30,640 bases of DNA from a virus. The notes below the pieces were generated by a model. That model was not told the origin of the DNA and did not search any database. It saw only the letters and a list, made by a program, of their open reading frames with translations. This document shows, piece by piece, positions 8,472 to 16,793 of this stretch; position 1 is the first letter of the stretch, and each line of letters starts with the position of its first letter. Position numbers and translations under genes: made by a program. The stretch is from positions 1 through 30,640 of the IMG/VR virus record IMGVR_UViG_3300005529_000544. One strand, written 5' to 3'.

Positions 8472-9040
8472 AATTCCTTGCCCTCCCATGCCGCCTCGAC
8501 TTCCGCGCCGATGCACGCGGTGTAGGTGGTCTCGTTATCCGCGATGCCGTGGCCAAAGGGCGCGCGGGCGGGAATGACGATCTTGTAAGTCTTGCCGCCC
8601 GGATGGCTCACCTCGCGGGCGAGCTTGCCGGTTTTCTTCGCGAAGCGCGCGAGCTGCGGGTGATTCTCCTGCCGCACGAGATTGCCCGCGCGATCCGTCC
8701 GCAGCCGCACCACGCCCGGCTTGGTGACGCGCTCAATCACTTTTCCTTCTTCGTGAACCCATGCGTAAGGCGCTGCGTCGATGATGTGCGTCGTTACTCG
8801 ATTGCCCTGGATCTCCGCATAAAGGCGCGATGCGCTTTCGCGCATCAAATTACTGCGCGGTGTAAGCGAGCTTTCGGTTGTCGGCCCGGAGAGGCGCTTT
8901 TCCTTGATGTTTAACACCGTTTTTTCCGTAGCCGTGTCCATCCCTTTGGCGATCGCGCGCAAAGTAAGGAACGGAAATTTCTTTACCCGTTCCGCCAGTT
9001 GCAAACTCGCCATCGGAATAATGATCTTCACCTCGCTCAT
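8468..9040 (-). CDS. Virion morphogenesis protein, Mu G / HK97 gp10-like
   Basis: 190 residues. It contains the AAPYAWVHEEGKVI segment, matching the '(Y/W)A..(I/V)HE.G' core that marks head-tail joining proteins of the HK97 gp10/Mu G group, with basic helices before it (LRAIAKGMDTATEKTVLNIKEKRLSG). The C-terminal part (GGKTYKIVIPARAPFG...) fits the same family, where a 'R(P/A)F(L/G)' segment ends the core. The gene follows the F-like gene after a 49-base gap containing a short tandem repeat and is coupled to the next gene by GTGA. Probable role: completion of the head-tail junction. Confidence 0.7.
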   Translation of the reverse strand: MSEVKIIIPMASLQLAERVKKFPFLTLRAIAKGMDTATEKTVLNIKEKRLSGPTTESSLTPRSNLMRESASRLYAEIQGNRVTTHIIDAAPYAWVHEEGKVIERVTKPGVVRLRTDRAGNLVRQENHPQLARFAKKTGKLAREVSHPGGKTYKIVIPARAPFGHGIADNETTYTACIGAEVEAAWEGKEL

Positions 9041-9059
9041 GCGCGCGCCCCCTCAATTG

Positions 9060-9085
9060 GCAATCTGCAATCAGCAATCAGCAAT
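9060..9085. repeat. Short tandem repeat, 7-base unit
   Basis: The 7-base unit gcaatc(a/t) occurs about 3.7 times in the 49-base gap between the F-like and G-like genes. On the transcribed (-) strand it reads as repeated GATTGCT. Such 'gcaatcagcaatcag' runs are typical replication-slippage sequence; no function is evident. It is one of few real gaps in an otherwise overlapping operon. Confidence 0.7.
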
Positions 9086-9089
9086 GCCC

Positions 9090-10016
9090 TCATGCCGCCT
9101 CCTCCTCGATTCCCTCGACCGCGACGCAATGGCAGTTGCAGACATTGGCCGGCGAACCCGCGCCGTCGCCGGGATACATCAGGCTTTCGCCGCCGACGAT
9201 GAACGGCCCGTCCACCGGCACGTTCTGGTTGCGCGGATCGTCCTCGGCCTCGGCGTGCCATTCGCGCACGTTCGGCAGATGGCTGGTGAGCCAGCGCTTG
9301 GTGGCGATGCCGGCCTGCTTCATCCCCTCCTGCCGCGCGTATCCAAACGCGGCGGCGGTCTCGGTGCTGGCGATGTTCGCCGCGCGGCCTTCACTGATCT
9401 GGTCGAATTTATCGCTGACCCGTTGCGCGATTTGTTTCAGCGTGCTCCCCTCGTCGAGCGCGGTCTTGATTTCATCGGAAATCTCCGCGTGGATTTCATC
9501 GGGGATGTCCGCGAGCTTGTTTTCGCGTTCGTTTAAAAATGTGAGTGCCTTCGGGTCGGCCATCACGAACGGCTCGTCGCGCCCGAGTTCCTCGAAAAGC
9601 TGGTCGCCCGCGAGCTGGAGCGCGTCGGTCGATTCACTGCGCAGCGTGGCAAAAAGCCCGTCGCGAAACTCATCGGGATCGAACACGAGATCGGACACGA
9701 ACCGTGTGCCTTCGGCACTTTTTACCGCCGCAGCTTTGAGGCGTGCGCTTTTCTCGATCTTCCGCAGCGTCTCGAATTTCGCATAATCGAGCTGCCGCTT
9801 GATCGCCGCGTGCATCGAGGCAATCACCGGTTCGCGCTTTTTAAAATGCGCCGCCGCCAGCGCCACTTTTTTCGGGTCGCGTGTTTTGCCAGCCTCCGAA
9901 TTTGCGCACGCGAGCGCGGCGACGATGCGCCGTTGCGCCGGCACTGGAAGCAGCGTGATGGCTCGCAAGGTTCGGGCAATTTGTGGGCGGGTCAGCATGT
10001 GATAGGTGATGGTCAT
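9090..10016 (-). CDS. Head morphogenesis protein, Mu F / SPP1 gp7-like
   Basis: 308 residues. The C-terminal half carries the family signature: ISEGRAANIASTETAAAFGYARQEG, then RWLTSHLPNVREWHAEAEDDP, then GGESLMYPGDGAGSPANVCNCHC. The pattern 'W.....(V/D)R..H' followed by 'L..PGD.......N..NC.C' is the conserved end of the SPP1 gp7/Mu F minor head protein family, which binds the portal and is ejected or needed for head assembly. The ATG at 10016 overlaps the end of the gp36-like gene by four bases. In Mu, F precedes the protease and coat genes; here it follows them. Confidence 0.85.
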   Translation of the reverse strand: MTITYHMLTRPQIARTLRAITLLPVPAQRRIVAALACANSEAGKTRDPKKVALAAAHFKKREPVIASMHAAIKRQLDYAKFETLRKIEKSARLKAAAVKSAEGTRFVSDLVFDPDEFRDGLFATLRSESTDALQLAGDQLFEELGRDEPFVMADPKALTFLNERENKLADIPDEIHAEISDEIKTALDEGSTLKQIAQRVSDKFDQISEGRAANIASTETAAAFGYARQEGMKQAGIATKRWLTSHLPNVREWHAEAEDDPRNQNVPVDGPFIVGGESLMYPGDGAGSPANVCNCHCVAVEGIEEEAA

Positions 10017-10516
10017 GCGTTGCCGCTGTCGGCGGGCTCGCTCGGGTTCGCGTAATCGTTCGCCGTGCCGGTCTGCTGCACGCCAGGGCGCGGGGTCGGG
10101 TGCATGCGGCCGATCACCTTGTTTTCACTCCCCCAGCAGCCGCCCTTGCTGGTGGTGCCGGCGGTAGGCGGCTCTGGCGCGAATTTCTGCGCGGCGATGT
10201 CGCCGAGTTTCTTGAGCGCGTCCTCGTATGCCTTTTTGCGCTCCTCGGTCTGCATCGCCTTTAGCGCCGGGAGTGCGATCAGCAGTTTCCAGCGGGTGAT
10301 GGCAATGGCGTCGTTGTGCAGCCCTAGCGGGAGCTTGGTCGTGTCCGCATCGAGATCGTAACCGCCGCTGCGGATGGCATCGCGCACCTCCGCGACCACG
10401 CGGGAGAGGATCGACGCGATATTGTCGATCCCCCCCTGCTGGTTTTTGATCACCGCCGCGTCGCCGGGCGTAAATTCGCTCAGGACATCGGAAGTGGTGG
10501 GTGCGCTCCAGGCCAT
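10013..10516 (-). CDS. Neck/adaptor protein, Mu gp36-like (DUF1320-like)
   Basis: 167 residues. The start MAWSAPTTSDVLSEFTPGDAAVI and the following helical segment (ASILSRVVAEVRDAIRSGGYDLD..., LPLGLHNDAIAITRWKLLIALP) resemble the DUF1320/Mu gp36 head-tail adaptor family: a short N-terminal turn, then helices with 'v...i.sYl...(Y/W)...lp..l...a..ia...l'. The C-terminal 55 residues are a Gly/Pro-rich tail not expected in the family. Its overlap with the F-like gene and its place after the coat gene fit a connector component. Confidence 0.6.
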   Translation of the reverse strand: MAWSAPTTSDVLSEFTPGDAAVIKNQQGGIDNIASILSRVVAEVRDAIRSGGYDLDADTTKLPLGLHNDAIAITRWKLLIALPALKAMQTEERKKAYEDALKKLGDIAAQKFAPEPPTAGTTSKGGCWGSENKVIGRMHPTPRPGVQQTGTANDYANPSEPADSGNA

Positions 10517-10517
10517 G

Positions 10518-10751
10518 TTAGTTCAGCGTGGCCAGCAAGGCTTCGATGAAGTCCGAAAGCTCCTGTGAACCGGGTTTCAGCGCTTCGTTAAAAGCCCATC
10601 CCTGCCCGCCTGGGCCTTCACGCATCACACGGCGTGCTTCGGCGAGTTGACCGACGAGCCAAGCCCGTCCGATAACACTGTCGAGCGGGTTCGCCTGTTT
10701 GGTCTTTTTTGGCTCCGCCGTCTTGGCGGTCGCCGTCGCTGGTTTCGCCAT
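10518..10751 (-). CDS. Small head-region protein, unknown
   Basis: 77 residues starting at ATG 10751 with a basic Ala/Lys/Thr stretch (MAKPATATAKTAEPKKTK) followed by a helical part (SVIGRAWLVGQLAEARRVM... and LSDFIEALLATLN). It ends one base before the gp36-like gene begins. No family recognised. Confidence 0.5.
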   Translation of the reverse strand: MAKPATATAKTAEPKKTKQANPLDSVIGRAWLVGQLAEARRVMREGPGGQGWAFNEALKPGSQELSDFIEALLATLN

Positions 10752-10757
10752 GATGCG

Positions 10758-11165
10758 CTACTTGGTTGTCGCGGTGATGAGCGCGCCGGTGGTGCCGCTA
10801 CTGATGAGCTTAAGCGTGCCGGTGGTCAAAACCGCGTCGATGGGGATGGATGCCTGCGCCGCCGTGGAAACGGTCGCAAGCGTCGTGGTGCCATCCTTGA
10901 GGATCAGCGACGAATCGGCGGTGCCGGCAGTTCCAATCACCACACGCGTGATCGCGTTGATGCTGGTGACCGTCGTGGTGCCGGTGGTGCTGATGTAGCT
11001 GTAAGCCGAAGGCGCGGCGGAGATCGCCTGCTTGTGGGCAATGACGAGTTCCGTGTCGTTTGTCTGCGGCTTGAGCGAGCTAAACGTGGTGTTGAGGTCA
11101 GTCGCGTAAACCGCGCCGACGATGACTGCCGCAATGGCTGCGGCGATGAGCAATGGTTTCTTCAT
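10758..11165 (-). CDS. Signal-peptide-bearing small protein in decoration-protein position
   Basis: 135 residues. Residues 1-21 (MKKPLLIAAAIAAVIVGAVYA) form a textbook Sec signal sequence or N-terminal membrane anchor: two Lys, a 15-residue hydrophobic core, and a V-Y-A end. The rest is Thr/Ser/Ala/Val-rich and beta-prone (AYSYISTTGTTTVTSINAITRVVIGTAGTA, then SSLILKDGTTTLATV). It is the first gene after the coat fusion, the slot that often holds a capsid decoration protein. A secreted virion protein would be unusual; alternatives are a host-surface protein or a membrane-anchored assembly factor. Function is not established. Confidence 0.6.
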   Translation of the reverse strand: MKKPLLIAAAIAAVIVGAVYATDLNTTFSSLKPQTNDTELVIAHKQAISAAPSAYSYISTTGTTTVTSINAITRVVIGTAGTADSSLILKDGTTTLATVSTAAQASIPIDAVLTTGTLKLISSGTTGALITATTK

Positions 11166-11207
11166 TTTTTTTAACTTTTGATTGGTTTTTGTTGTTGGTA
11201 TCCCGCC

Positions 11208-11233
11208 GCCCGCGCGGCATGCACCGCGCGGGC
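11208..11233 (-). terminator. GC-rich hairpin after the coat gene
   Basis: A perfect 10-base inverted repeat (GCCCGCGCGG / CCGCGCGGGC) around a 6-base loop, 16 bases past the coat stop. The U-run expected after an intrinsic terminator is missing on the transcribed strand, so it is more likely a partial terminator or a 3' end stabiliser that raises coat mRNA relative to downstream genes (inference). Confidence 0.5.
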
Positions 11234-11248
11234 GAAACGGGAAGGTTT

Positions 11249-13537
11249 TTACTGCGAGGTGAGCAACTGGCCGGCGTTCGCCTGGCCGAGCGCGGTTCCA
11301 TACATGATGGAAATGCGGCGGGTGGCCGTGCCTAGTTTGTGATCGACGTATTCGACCAGCATCACGGAGATGCCGAGGTCGGGGTCTGTGACGGTGGTGA
11401 CGTTGCCGTAGGAGCTGCCGGGCAGCGCCTGCGTGTAGTCATTCGGCATGCGGGTCGCGACCACGAGCGCGCTCTTGCTGCCGCCAAAGCCGACGATATG
11501 GTCGGAGCCGGCGGGCAGGTTCGGAGCGTCCACGACCGTGAAGCCATGCACGTCGGGCAAGGTGCCGTCCGTGATGATTCCCGATTTTTGGAACGCCGCG
11601 AGCGTGACGATCGCATTGTCCTGGGCGAGCTTGCCGAAATACGTGCTGTAAAGCAGCAGCGTCCGGTTCATCGCACCCATCGGCACGCCGAGGATATTCA
11701 GCGGCACCGCCATGTTGATCACATCCGCGCGGCTGAAGTTCGCAGCGGCCTGCGTCACCGGTGTCGCGGTGAAGTTAGCAGCAGTGATGTTCGCATAGAG
11801 CGCATCGACGATGGCCTTGGCCAGCGCGTAGCTCTGCGCGGGAGCAGCCTCGCCAAAGAGGTTGCGGACCGTGCTCGAAAGCGTGTTGCTGTCGAACGTG
11901 ATCGGCACGCCTTTGTGCGCGTTGATGGTCACGCTCACGTCCGTGGTCGTGTCATCGCTCGCCGTCCAGCCGGTGCTGGTGTTGTAGGTCTGCACCGTGG
12001 GGATGCTCACGATCCGCGTGGTGACCGTCTGGTTGTAGCTCGCCGGCTGGTCGCTGAAATCGGTCGAAAACCGGGTCAGCGCCGGGAAGGTGAGTTTCAG
12101 CAACTCCAGCACGCGTTGCACGACGAGCGTGCCGGCGAGTGTGCCGACGCTGTTCGCCGAGATGAGCGGGCTGTCCATGATCCGCGAATCGTGGCGGAAC
12201 TCCGCCGCGTAGATCGCCGCCATTTCGCGCGCCAGTTTCGATTTCTCCGTGCGGTCGGTGCAGGCCGAGTTTTTCGCGACGAGCGCCTCGTAAGCGGAGA
12301 AGACGTTGCGCGGATCGGAGCCGGTGACGACGATGCGTTCCGCGCCATTGCTGGCGACGATGCGCGTTTCGAGCGCCTGCGCGCCGCCCCATTTCGCATA
12401 GATCGGCTCGAATGTGGCCGGGTTGTCGGTCACGTTTTTCTCGATCTCGGCGAGCGCCGCCGTGTCCTTGGCCGCCACCGCGCCGCGCTTCACCATATCC
12501 GCGACGAATTGCTTCGCGTGGGATTGGCGACGGGCGAGGTCGTCGGCTTCGAGTTTGGCAGCCTTGGCCTTGAGCGATTCGTTTTCGAGCGTGGTCTGGC
12601 TCGCTTTCAGTAGCGCCTCTTTCGCTTCGATTTTCGAGGCGACGAGTTCGTCATTTTGTTGTTTGGCTTTGAGAGCCGATTGCTCGCTTTTCAGCGCGTC
12701 AATCTCTTTTTGAAGCTCCGTGTTTTTGGCTTGGAGCGCAGCCAGTTGTTCAGGTGTCATATTGACTAGGTTTTCCTTTTGTTGTGATGGATGCGCTCCA
12801 TCGGCGTTTTTCGCCCACAAGGGCAAAATCTGGTTAAAGGCCGGGTCGTTCACGAACCCGCCCATGTTCGGCTTCGCGTCCTCGCGGCAGACGATCCGCG
12901 CCGGTTTGGCGCGTTTGTTATCCACGTGGAATACAGGCGAGAATTGCCGGTAATCCTTCCCCTCGATCGCCGCGCGGCCGCTGCCGGTGAGTTCCCCGCT
13001 CACGTAGATGCCCGGCGCGGGCGTGTCGCTCCACTCGTAGCGCTCCGGCCAGAAGCTGGCAGGGCCATCCTCGTGGTTGAGATCAAAATAAGGGCGCTTG
13101 CCTTTCGCGGTGAGCGCCTCGTGCTGCGCCTGCAGCGCCGCCGCGCCCGCGCGATCCGCGAGCACGTCGATCGGCAACCCGATGCCGCCGCCCACGGGCG
13201 TGATCGATTGCACCCCGCCCGGCATATACATAAACCGCCGCGTCGCCGCGACCGGCCCGGCATGCGAGAAAATGGCGATGGTGTCCTCGACACTTTCCTG
13301 GCCGCCCTCGTTCTTCGCGGTGATCGGTTCGTCGATTGGCGCCGCGCCGATGGTGGAAAGCTCCACGTCATTCGGCACGAAAATCACTTGCACGTCGGGA
13401 TTGTTTTTGTGCCAGTCGTTAAAAATGGCGACGAGGCGAACCATGCACTCACTCGTGACGGACCGGCTGTATTTCACGACCAGCGTTTCGCCGGGCTTGA
13501 GGCTTATGCTTTGAAGGGCTTCGATTTCGATGTTCAT
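11249..13537 (-). CDS. Fused head maturation protease (I-like), scaffold and major coat protein
   Basis: 762 residues. Residues 1-95 are a small separate domain (LKPGETLVVKYSR..., VQVIFVPNDVELS). Residues 96-240 match the Mu I / phage I-like protease: RPYFDLNHEDG (H155), WPERYEWSDTPAPGIYV, and GKDYRQFSPVF (S200). Residues ~256-345 are coiled coil (MTPEQLAALQAKNTELQKEI...), as in a scaffold. Residues ~405-762 look like a coat protein: ISANSVGTLAGTLVVQRVLELL, VSIPTVQTYNTSTGW, ...GFTVVDAPNLPAG. Mu makes I, scaffold Z (internal start in I) and coat T from separate reading units; here all are in one frame. An internal ATG at 12760 with an upstream AAGGA may yield scaffold-coat alone. Coupled by four bases to the portal gene. 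Confidence 0.8.
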   Translation of the reverse strand: MNIEIEALQSISLKPGETLVVKYSRSVTSECMVRLVAIFNDWHKNNPDVQVIFVPNDVELSTIGAAPIDEPITAKNEGGQESVEDTIAIFSHAGPVAATRRFMYMPGGVQSITPVGGGIGLPIDVLADRAGAAALQAQHEALTAKGKRPYFDLNHEDGPASFWPERYEWSDTPAPGIYVSGELTGSGRAAIEGKDYRQFSPVFHVDNKRAKPARIVCREDAKPNMGGFVNDPAFNQILPLWAKNADGAHPSQQKENLVNMTPEQLAALQAKNTELQKEIDALKSEQSALKAKQQNDELVASKIEAKEALLKASQTTLENESLKAKAAKLEADDLARRQSHAKQFVADMVKRGAVAAKDTAALAEIEKNVTDNPATFEPIYAKWGGAQALETRIVASNGAERIVVTGSDPRNVFSAYEALVAKNSACTDRTEKSKLAREMAAIYAAEFRHDSRIMDSPLISANSVGTLAGTLVVQRVLELLKLTFPALTRFSTDFSDQPASYNQTVTTRIVSIPTVQTYNTSTGWTASDDTTTDVSVTINAHKGVPITFDSNTLSSTVRNLFGEAAPAQSYALAKAIVDALYANITAANFTATPVTQAAANFSRADVINMAVPLNILGVPMGAMNRTLLLYSTYFGKLAQDNAIVTLAAFQKSGIITDGTLPDVHGFTVVDAPNLPAGSDHIVGFGGSKSALVVATRMPNDYTQALPGSSYGNVTTVTDPDLGISVMLVEYVDHKLGTATRRISIMYGTALGQANAGQLLTSQ
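12758..12778 (-). promoter_or_regulatory. Possible internal translation start for scaffold-coat
   Basis: Within the protease-coat fusion, AAGGA (12778-12774, - strand) lies 13 bases before ATG at 12760, at the exact junction between the protease domain and the coiled-coil scaffold (codon 260). Mu gene Z, the scaffold, starts internally in gene I in the same way. Spacing is longer than ideal, so this is a suggestion. Confidence 0.35.
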
Positions 13538-15144
13538 GCGAGGGTTTCCGCGAGGGTTTTTAGTTCGCGGGCAAAAATGGCGTCGTCGGGTTGGGCGGCG
13601 AGTGCCGCGAGCTTGCTCTCAAGCGGGTCGTCTTCCCCTGAGCGCGCCTTCGGGGGAGTCACTTCCGAAGGCGACTTTTCGTTGTTTAACGACCCTGTTT
13701 GTGGTGTTGAATTTTGTTTGCGCACGACCGGTGCGCCTTTTGCCGGTGCAGGCTGGTCGAACTTGGCGCGCATATAGCCTTCATCGAGGTCGAAAAGCTG
13801 AGCGAGGATTTGATCCCTTTGCGCATCTTCCAGGCTGCCCTCCTTTTTCTCCAGAAGCCGGCACTCCGGCAGCAGCGCGCCGTCGCCGTAAGTCAGCGTG
13901 AGGATGCTCGGGATGAGCTGGCCGTTGAGCACCGCGCAGGCGAATTTGCCGGCGGCTTCGATCCGGTCCTGTTTCACATCCTTTTCCACCGAGCCGAAGG
14001 CTTTGCCGCCGCCCTTGGTGGCGCTCTGGCTGCCGCTCATCGTCTGCCCCAGGATGAGCAGGCGCGCGTAGCGGTCGGCACGGTCGAGCAGCTCGCCCTG
14101 CGGGCTGTGGTCGCCGGTCTTGCCGGTGTCTTTCAAGTCGAGCGTGGTGCCGGCGGGGAAGGCCGCCCAGCCGGCGCTCCCCATGTTTTGCAGCATGTTG
14201 CAAATCGCGTCCACGGTCGATTGCGGGGCGTTCGGGTCGTAGTTCGCCCAGCGGAACGGCAGGCCGAATACCTGCGCGAGATTCATCAGCCAGTCGGCGG
14301 AGAAATTCGCCGCGCACCACCACCAGGCGAGCGCGCGGAACATCGCGCTGCCAAACGGCGTGCCGCTTTGCGCCTTGTGGATTGCGATCAAAAATTTGTG
14401 CGGCGGGAATGGAGTGACGTTCGTGTTGAGTTGCGCCTGGGTGAGATACGAAGATGAGCCGGGCGCGGAGGCCGTGGCGGTGGCGTTCGGGTTGAGGCCG
14501 AGCACGCCATCCTGTCCCCAAGCGAATGCGGTCGGGTCGGCCCACCACGTCGCGCGCGGGGCCATGAACTGGCCGAGCGATGGCGTCTGCTGGATTTGCC
14601 AGCCGATTTCCAAGACCGAGACGCCGCAGAACCACGCGTGCAAAATATCGCTGATCGTCCCGTCGAGATCGTTCTCATCCGCCGCCGGGTTCGGGCGCAT
14701 CCCTCGCAACGCCGCCCCGGCCACCTTGCAACGCTCGATCGCGTCGTTCGTCGGGTCGGTGTCCTCCTCCGCATACGGCTCGAACACCATTTTTTTGCGC
14801 TGCACGCCGAGGACGATTTCCTGCACGCACGCGGCCAGCTCCGGCCAGCTATCGAGCATCAGGCGGAAAAGCGCGGCCTGCTGGACGTGATAGCCCGACG
14901 CCGCCCCGCGCAGCGTCATCTCGATATATTGCGGTGTGATCGCCGCGAGCTGCGGCATCAGCCATTGGTAGCCGCCATTCTGCGGCCGCAGGATGCGCGC
15001 GATGGATTGCGGGCCGTTATTCGGACTCACGGTCAACGTCTGCGTGGTCGCAGGCACAATCGCCGTCGACGTCTTGGCCGCCACGCGGCTTTTTTCGCGG
15101 CGGTTGAGCCGGTCGATCACTGCGTTGTCGCGCGGGGTCATCAT
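13534..15144 (-). CDS. Portal protein, Mu gp29-like (DUF935)
   Basis: 536 residues, the usual size for the family. Typical DUF935 features: LRGAASGYHVQQAALFRLMLDSWPELAACVQE near residue 80-110, where 'l....sGd....q..L...m...dp.l......R' is usual; VLEIGWQIQQTPS (family 'sv.Ei.W'); FGLPFRWANYDPNAPQS; LLILGQTMSGSQSATKGG (family 'il.gqtlTt..g..gs'); and FGSVEKDVKQDRIEAAGKFACAVLN. The C-terminal 100 residues are a charged tail. The protein forms the dodecameric DNA gate at the capsid vertex. Overlaps both the terminase (upstream) and the coat fusion (downstream) by four bases. Confidence 0.9.
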   Translation of the reverse strand: MMTPRDNAVIDRLNRREKSRVAAKTSTAIVPATTQTLTVSPNNGPQSIARILRPQNGGYQWLMPQLAAITPQYIEMTLRGAASGYHVQQAALFRLMLDSWPELAACVQEIVLGVQRKKMVFEPYAEEDTDPTNDAIERCKVAGAALRGMRPNPAADENDLDGTISDILHAWFCGVSVLEIGWQIQQTPSLGQFMAPRATWWADPTAFAWGQDGVLGLNPNATATASAPGSSSYLTQAQLNTNVTPFPPHKFLIAIHKAQSGTPFGSAMFRALAWWWCAANFSADWLMNLAQVFGLPFRWANYDPNAPQSTVDAICNMLQNMGSAGWAAFPAGTTLDLKDTGKTGDHSPQGELLDRADRYARLLILGQTMSGSQSATKGGGKAFGSVEKDVKQDRIEAAGKFACAVLNGQLIPSILTLTYGDGALLPECRLLEKKEGSLEDAQRDQILAQLFDLDEGYMRAKFDQPAPAKGAPVVRKQNSTPQTGSLNNEKSPSEVTPPKARSGEDDPLESKLAALAAQPDDAIFARELKTLAETLA

Positions 15145-16793
15145 ACTCCCGCAAACCTCCGTGGCTCAAAAATGCGGTGTGGTGCCGCCGAGTTGCCGAT
15201 GCGGATTTTGGAAACGGTCTCGGCGTTCAATGCGCCGGCATTATTCAAGAGCGCCCACTCCGCGAGCTTGCCGCTGTCGAAGGTGTCGCCATGTTTGCCG
15301 TCGCTATCGGGCGTGCATTTGTAGCGGCCCTGATCCTTCACCGTGAGCCGGTGATCGTCCTTGATGTAATCCGCCGCAGGCAACACCGTGCGCCCGTCAT
15401 TCACGGCGGCGCAGTAAAGATCGCCGAGATACGTCTTGTAATTGATCGCGTCGCGATAACCGGACGGCAACGGCTCCACGCTTCCGCCGCCGAGCACCAG
15501 CTCGACCGGGATGATGCGCGAAAGATCGTCCTTCGTTTCCTCCGCCGCGAGGCGTTCGTTGCTCGCGTCGATGCAAAGCCGGCGCGCGGGGCCGCCGGAA
15601 TTGCGTGCGCGGATCGTGGTGACGATGCGCGCCAGGTAATCGCTCATGACCGCGCGCTTTTTCGTCTTAAAAACCACGACGAGCCGCTGGTGGCGTTCGC
15701 CGCCGCAATTCTCCGTGACGGTGATGCTCGACGGGTTGCTCGTCTCGCCGGTGGTGCTCGCCACGTCGAGGCCGATGCCGACCGGGCCGCTCGTGAGCGT
15801 CGCCGCGAGCAGTGTGAGCGCCTGCCGGAAATCGCCTTCGTTCTCGACGAAAACAAAGTTGCACTTTCCGACGCCGCGCCGTTGCGCCGAGATCAGCGCA
15901 ACCAGGTCGATCGCCGCCGCGCCGCCCGCCTTGTGGTTGAGCGCATACGTCTCATCCCAGCCGCTGCGGAATTGCGGGAAGACGCGGCATTGCGCGTAAG
16001 TCATTTTTTCGCCGCGATCGTCAAAGAGCGCATGCCCGGCGGCGTAGGCATCCTTCAGCGCCACGCGATGCACGAGGATGCCCTGCTGGCCGATGTAGAG
16101 ATGCCCATCCGGGTTCGCGGGGAATTGTTCGTCCTCGCTCTCCGCCGTGATCTCGCGCGGCATCGTCATTTCAAAATAGGGATGCCGGTCGTTGCCCGAG
16201 AGGTTCGAGGCGTAGATGATTTTTAAATCGGGCGTGTCGCGCATCATCGGGTCGGTGGCGATGCGCAGTTCGTTCTCGAAATTCGCGTTGGTGAAACCGG
16301 ACTCGTCGCGCAGCACCGTCGCGCGCCAGCTCCGCGCGGTCGCCGGGTTCGGCGCGATCACCTGCAGCCGCGAGTAATGTGTGCGGTCAAAGTAAAGGCG
16401 CAGCTCCATGCGCGAGCTTTGGTAAAGCTCTGCAAAATCCTCCGGCGAAAGTCCGGTGAGCAGTTTGTCCTTTGACGAGTCCGCGACTTTGAAATCGAGG
16501 TCGCGCTCGCCCGCGCCGTGGTCGAAGACTTCGCGCACAGCGGCTGCTTCATTGGCAACGATCATCGCCTGCTCCGCCGCGCTGAGCGTGACGCCGACCA
16601 GTTCCTTGCCGAGCAGGAGCGACGCGCTCGCGGCGATGACCATGCGGCCCGGCGATTTCGAGATTTCGTCAAAGCCGATGTCGCCGAGCGTGGTCGATTT
16701 CCGGCATCGGCGCGCCCAGTAGAGCGCGATCTGGCGCACCTTGCGCACGGCGACCAGCGCGACGTTTTGATAGGGACGGCGCTCGCGTTTCAT
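15141..16793 (-). CDS. Terminase large subunit, Mu gp28-like
   Basis: 550 residues; the packaging motor and nuclease. ATPase: adenine/Walker A region YWARRCRKSTTLGDIGF (K32, S33) and Walker B ATVLRDESGF (D163, E164), then IIYASNLSG as coupling motif. Nuclease of RNase H fold: GIGLDVASTTGETSNPSS (D343), RLCIDASNERLA (D409), and KHGDTFDSGKLAEW (D503). Walker A differs from the common RRxGKST in having Arg31 where Gly is expected. Coupled by four bases to the small-terminase-like gene and the portal. Mu-like phages package by headful with this subunit. Confidence 0.88.
   Translation of the reverse strand: MKRERRPYQNVALVAVRKVRQIALYWARRCRKSTTLGDIGFDEISKSPGRMVIAASASLLLGKELVGVTLSAAEQAMIVANEAAAVREVFDHGAGERDLDFKVADSSKDKLLTGLSPEDFAELYQSSRMELRLYFDRTHYSRLQVIAPNPATARSWRATVLRDESGFTNANFENELRIATDPMMRDTPDLKIIYASNLSGNDRHPYFEMTMPREITAESEDEQFPANPDGHLYIGQQGILVHRVALKDAYAAGHALFDDRGEKMTYAQCRVFPQFRSGWDETYALNHKAGGAAAIDLVALISAQRRGVGKCNFVFVENEGDFRQALTLLAATLTSGPVGIGLDVASTTGETSNPSSITVTENCGGERHQRLVVVFKTKKRAVMSDYLARIVTTIRARNSGGPARRLCIDASNERLAAEETKDDLSRIIPVELVLGGGSVEPLPSGYRDAINYKTYLGDLYCAAVNDGRTVLPAADYIKDDHRLTVKDQGRYKCTPDSDGKHGDTFDSGKLAEWALLNNAGALNAETVSKIRIGNSAAPHRIFEPRRFAGV

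Noticed and set aside
11339-12613. 424-residue + frame
   Set aside because: His/Arg/Asp/Val composition typical of antisense in GC-rich DNA; the - frame is the coat protein.
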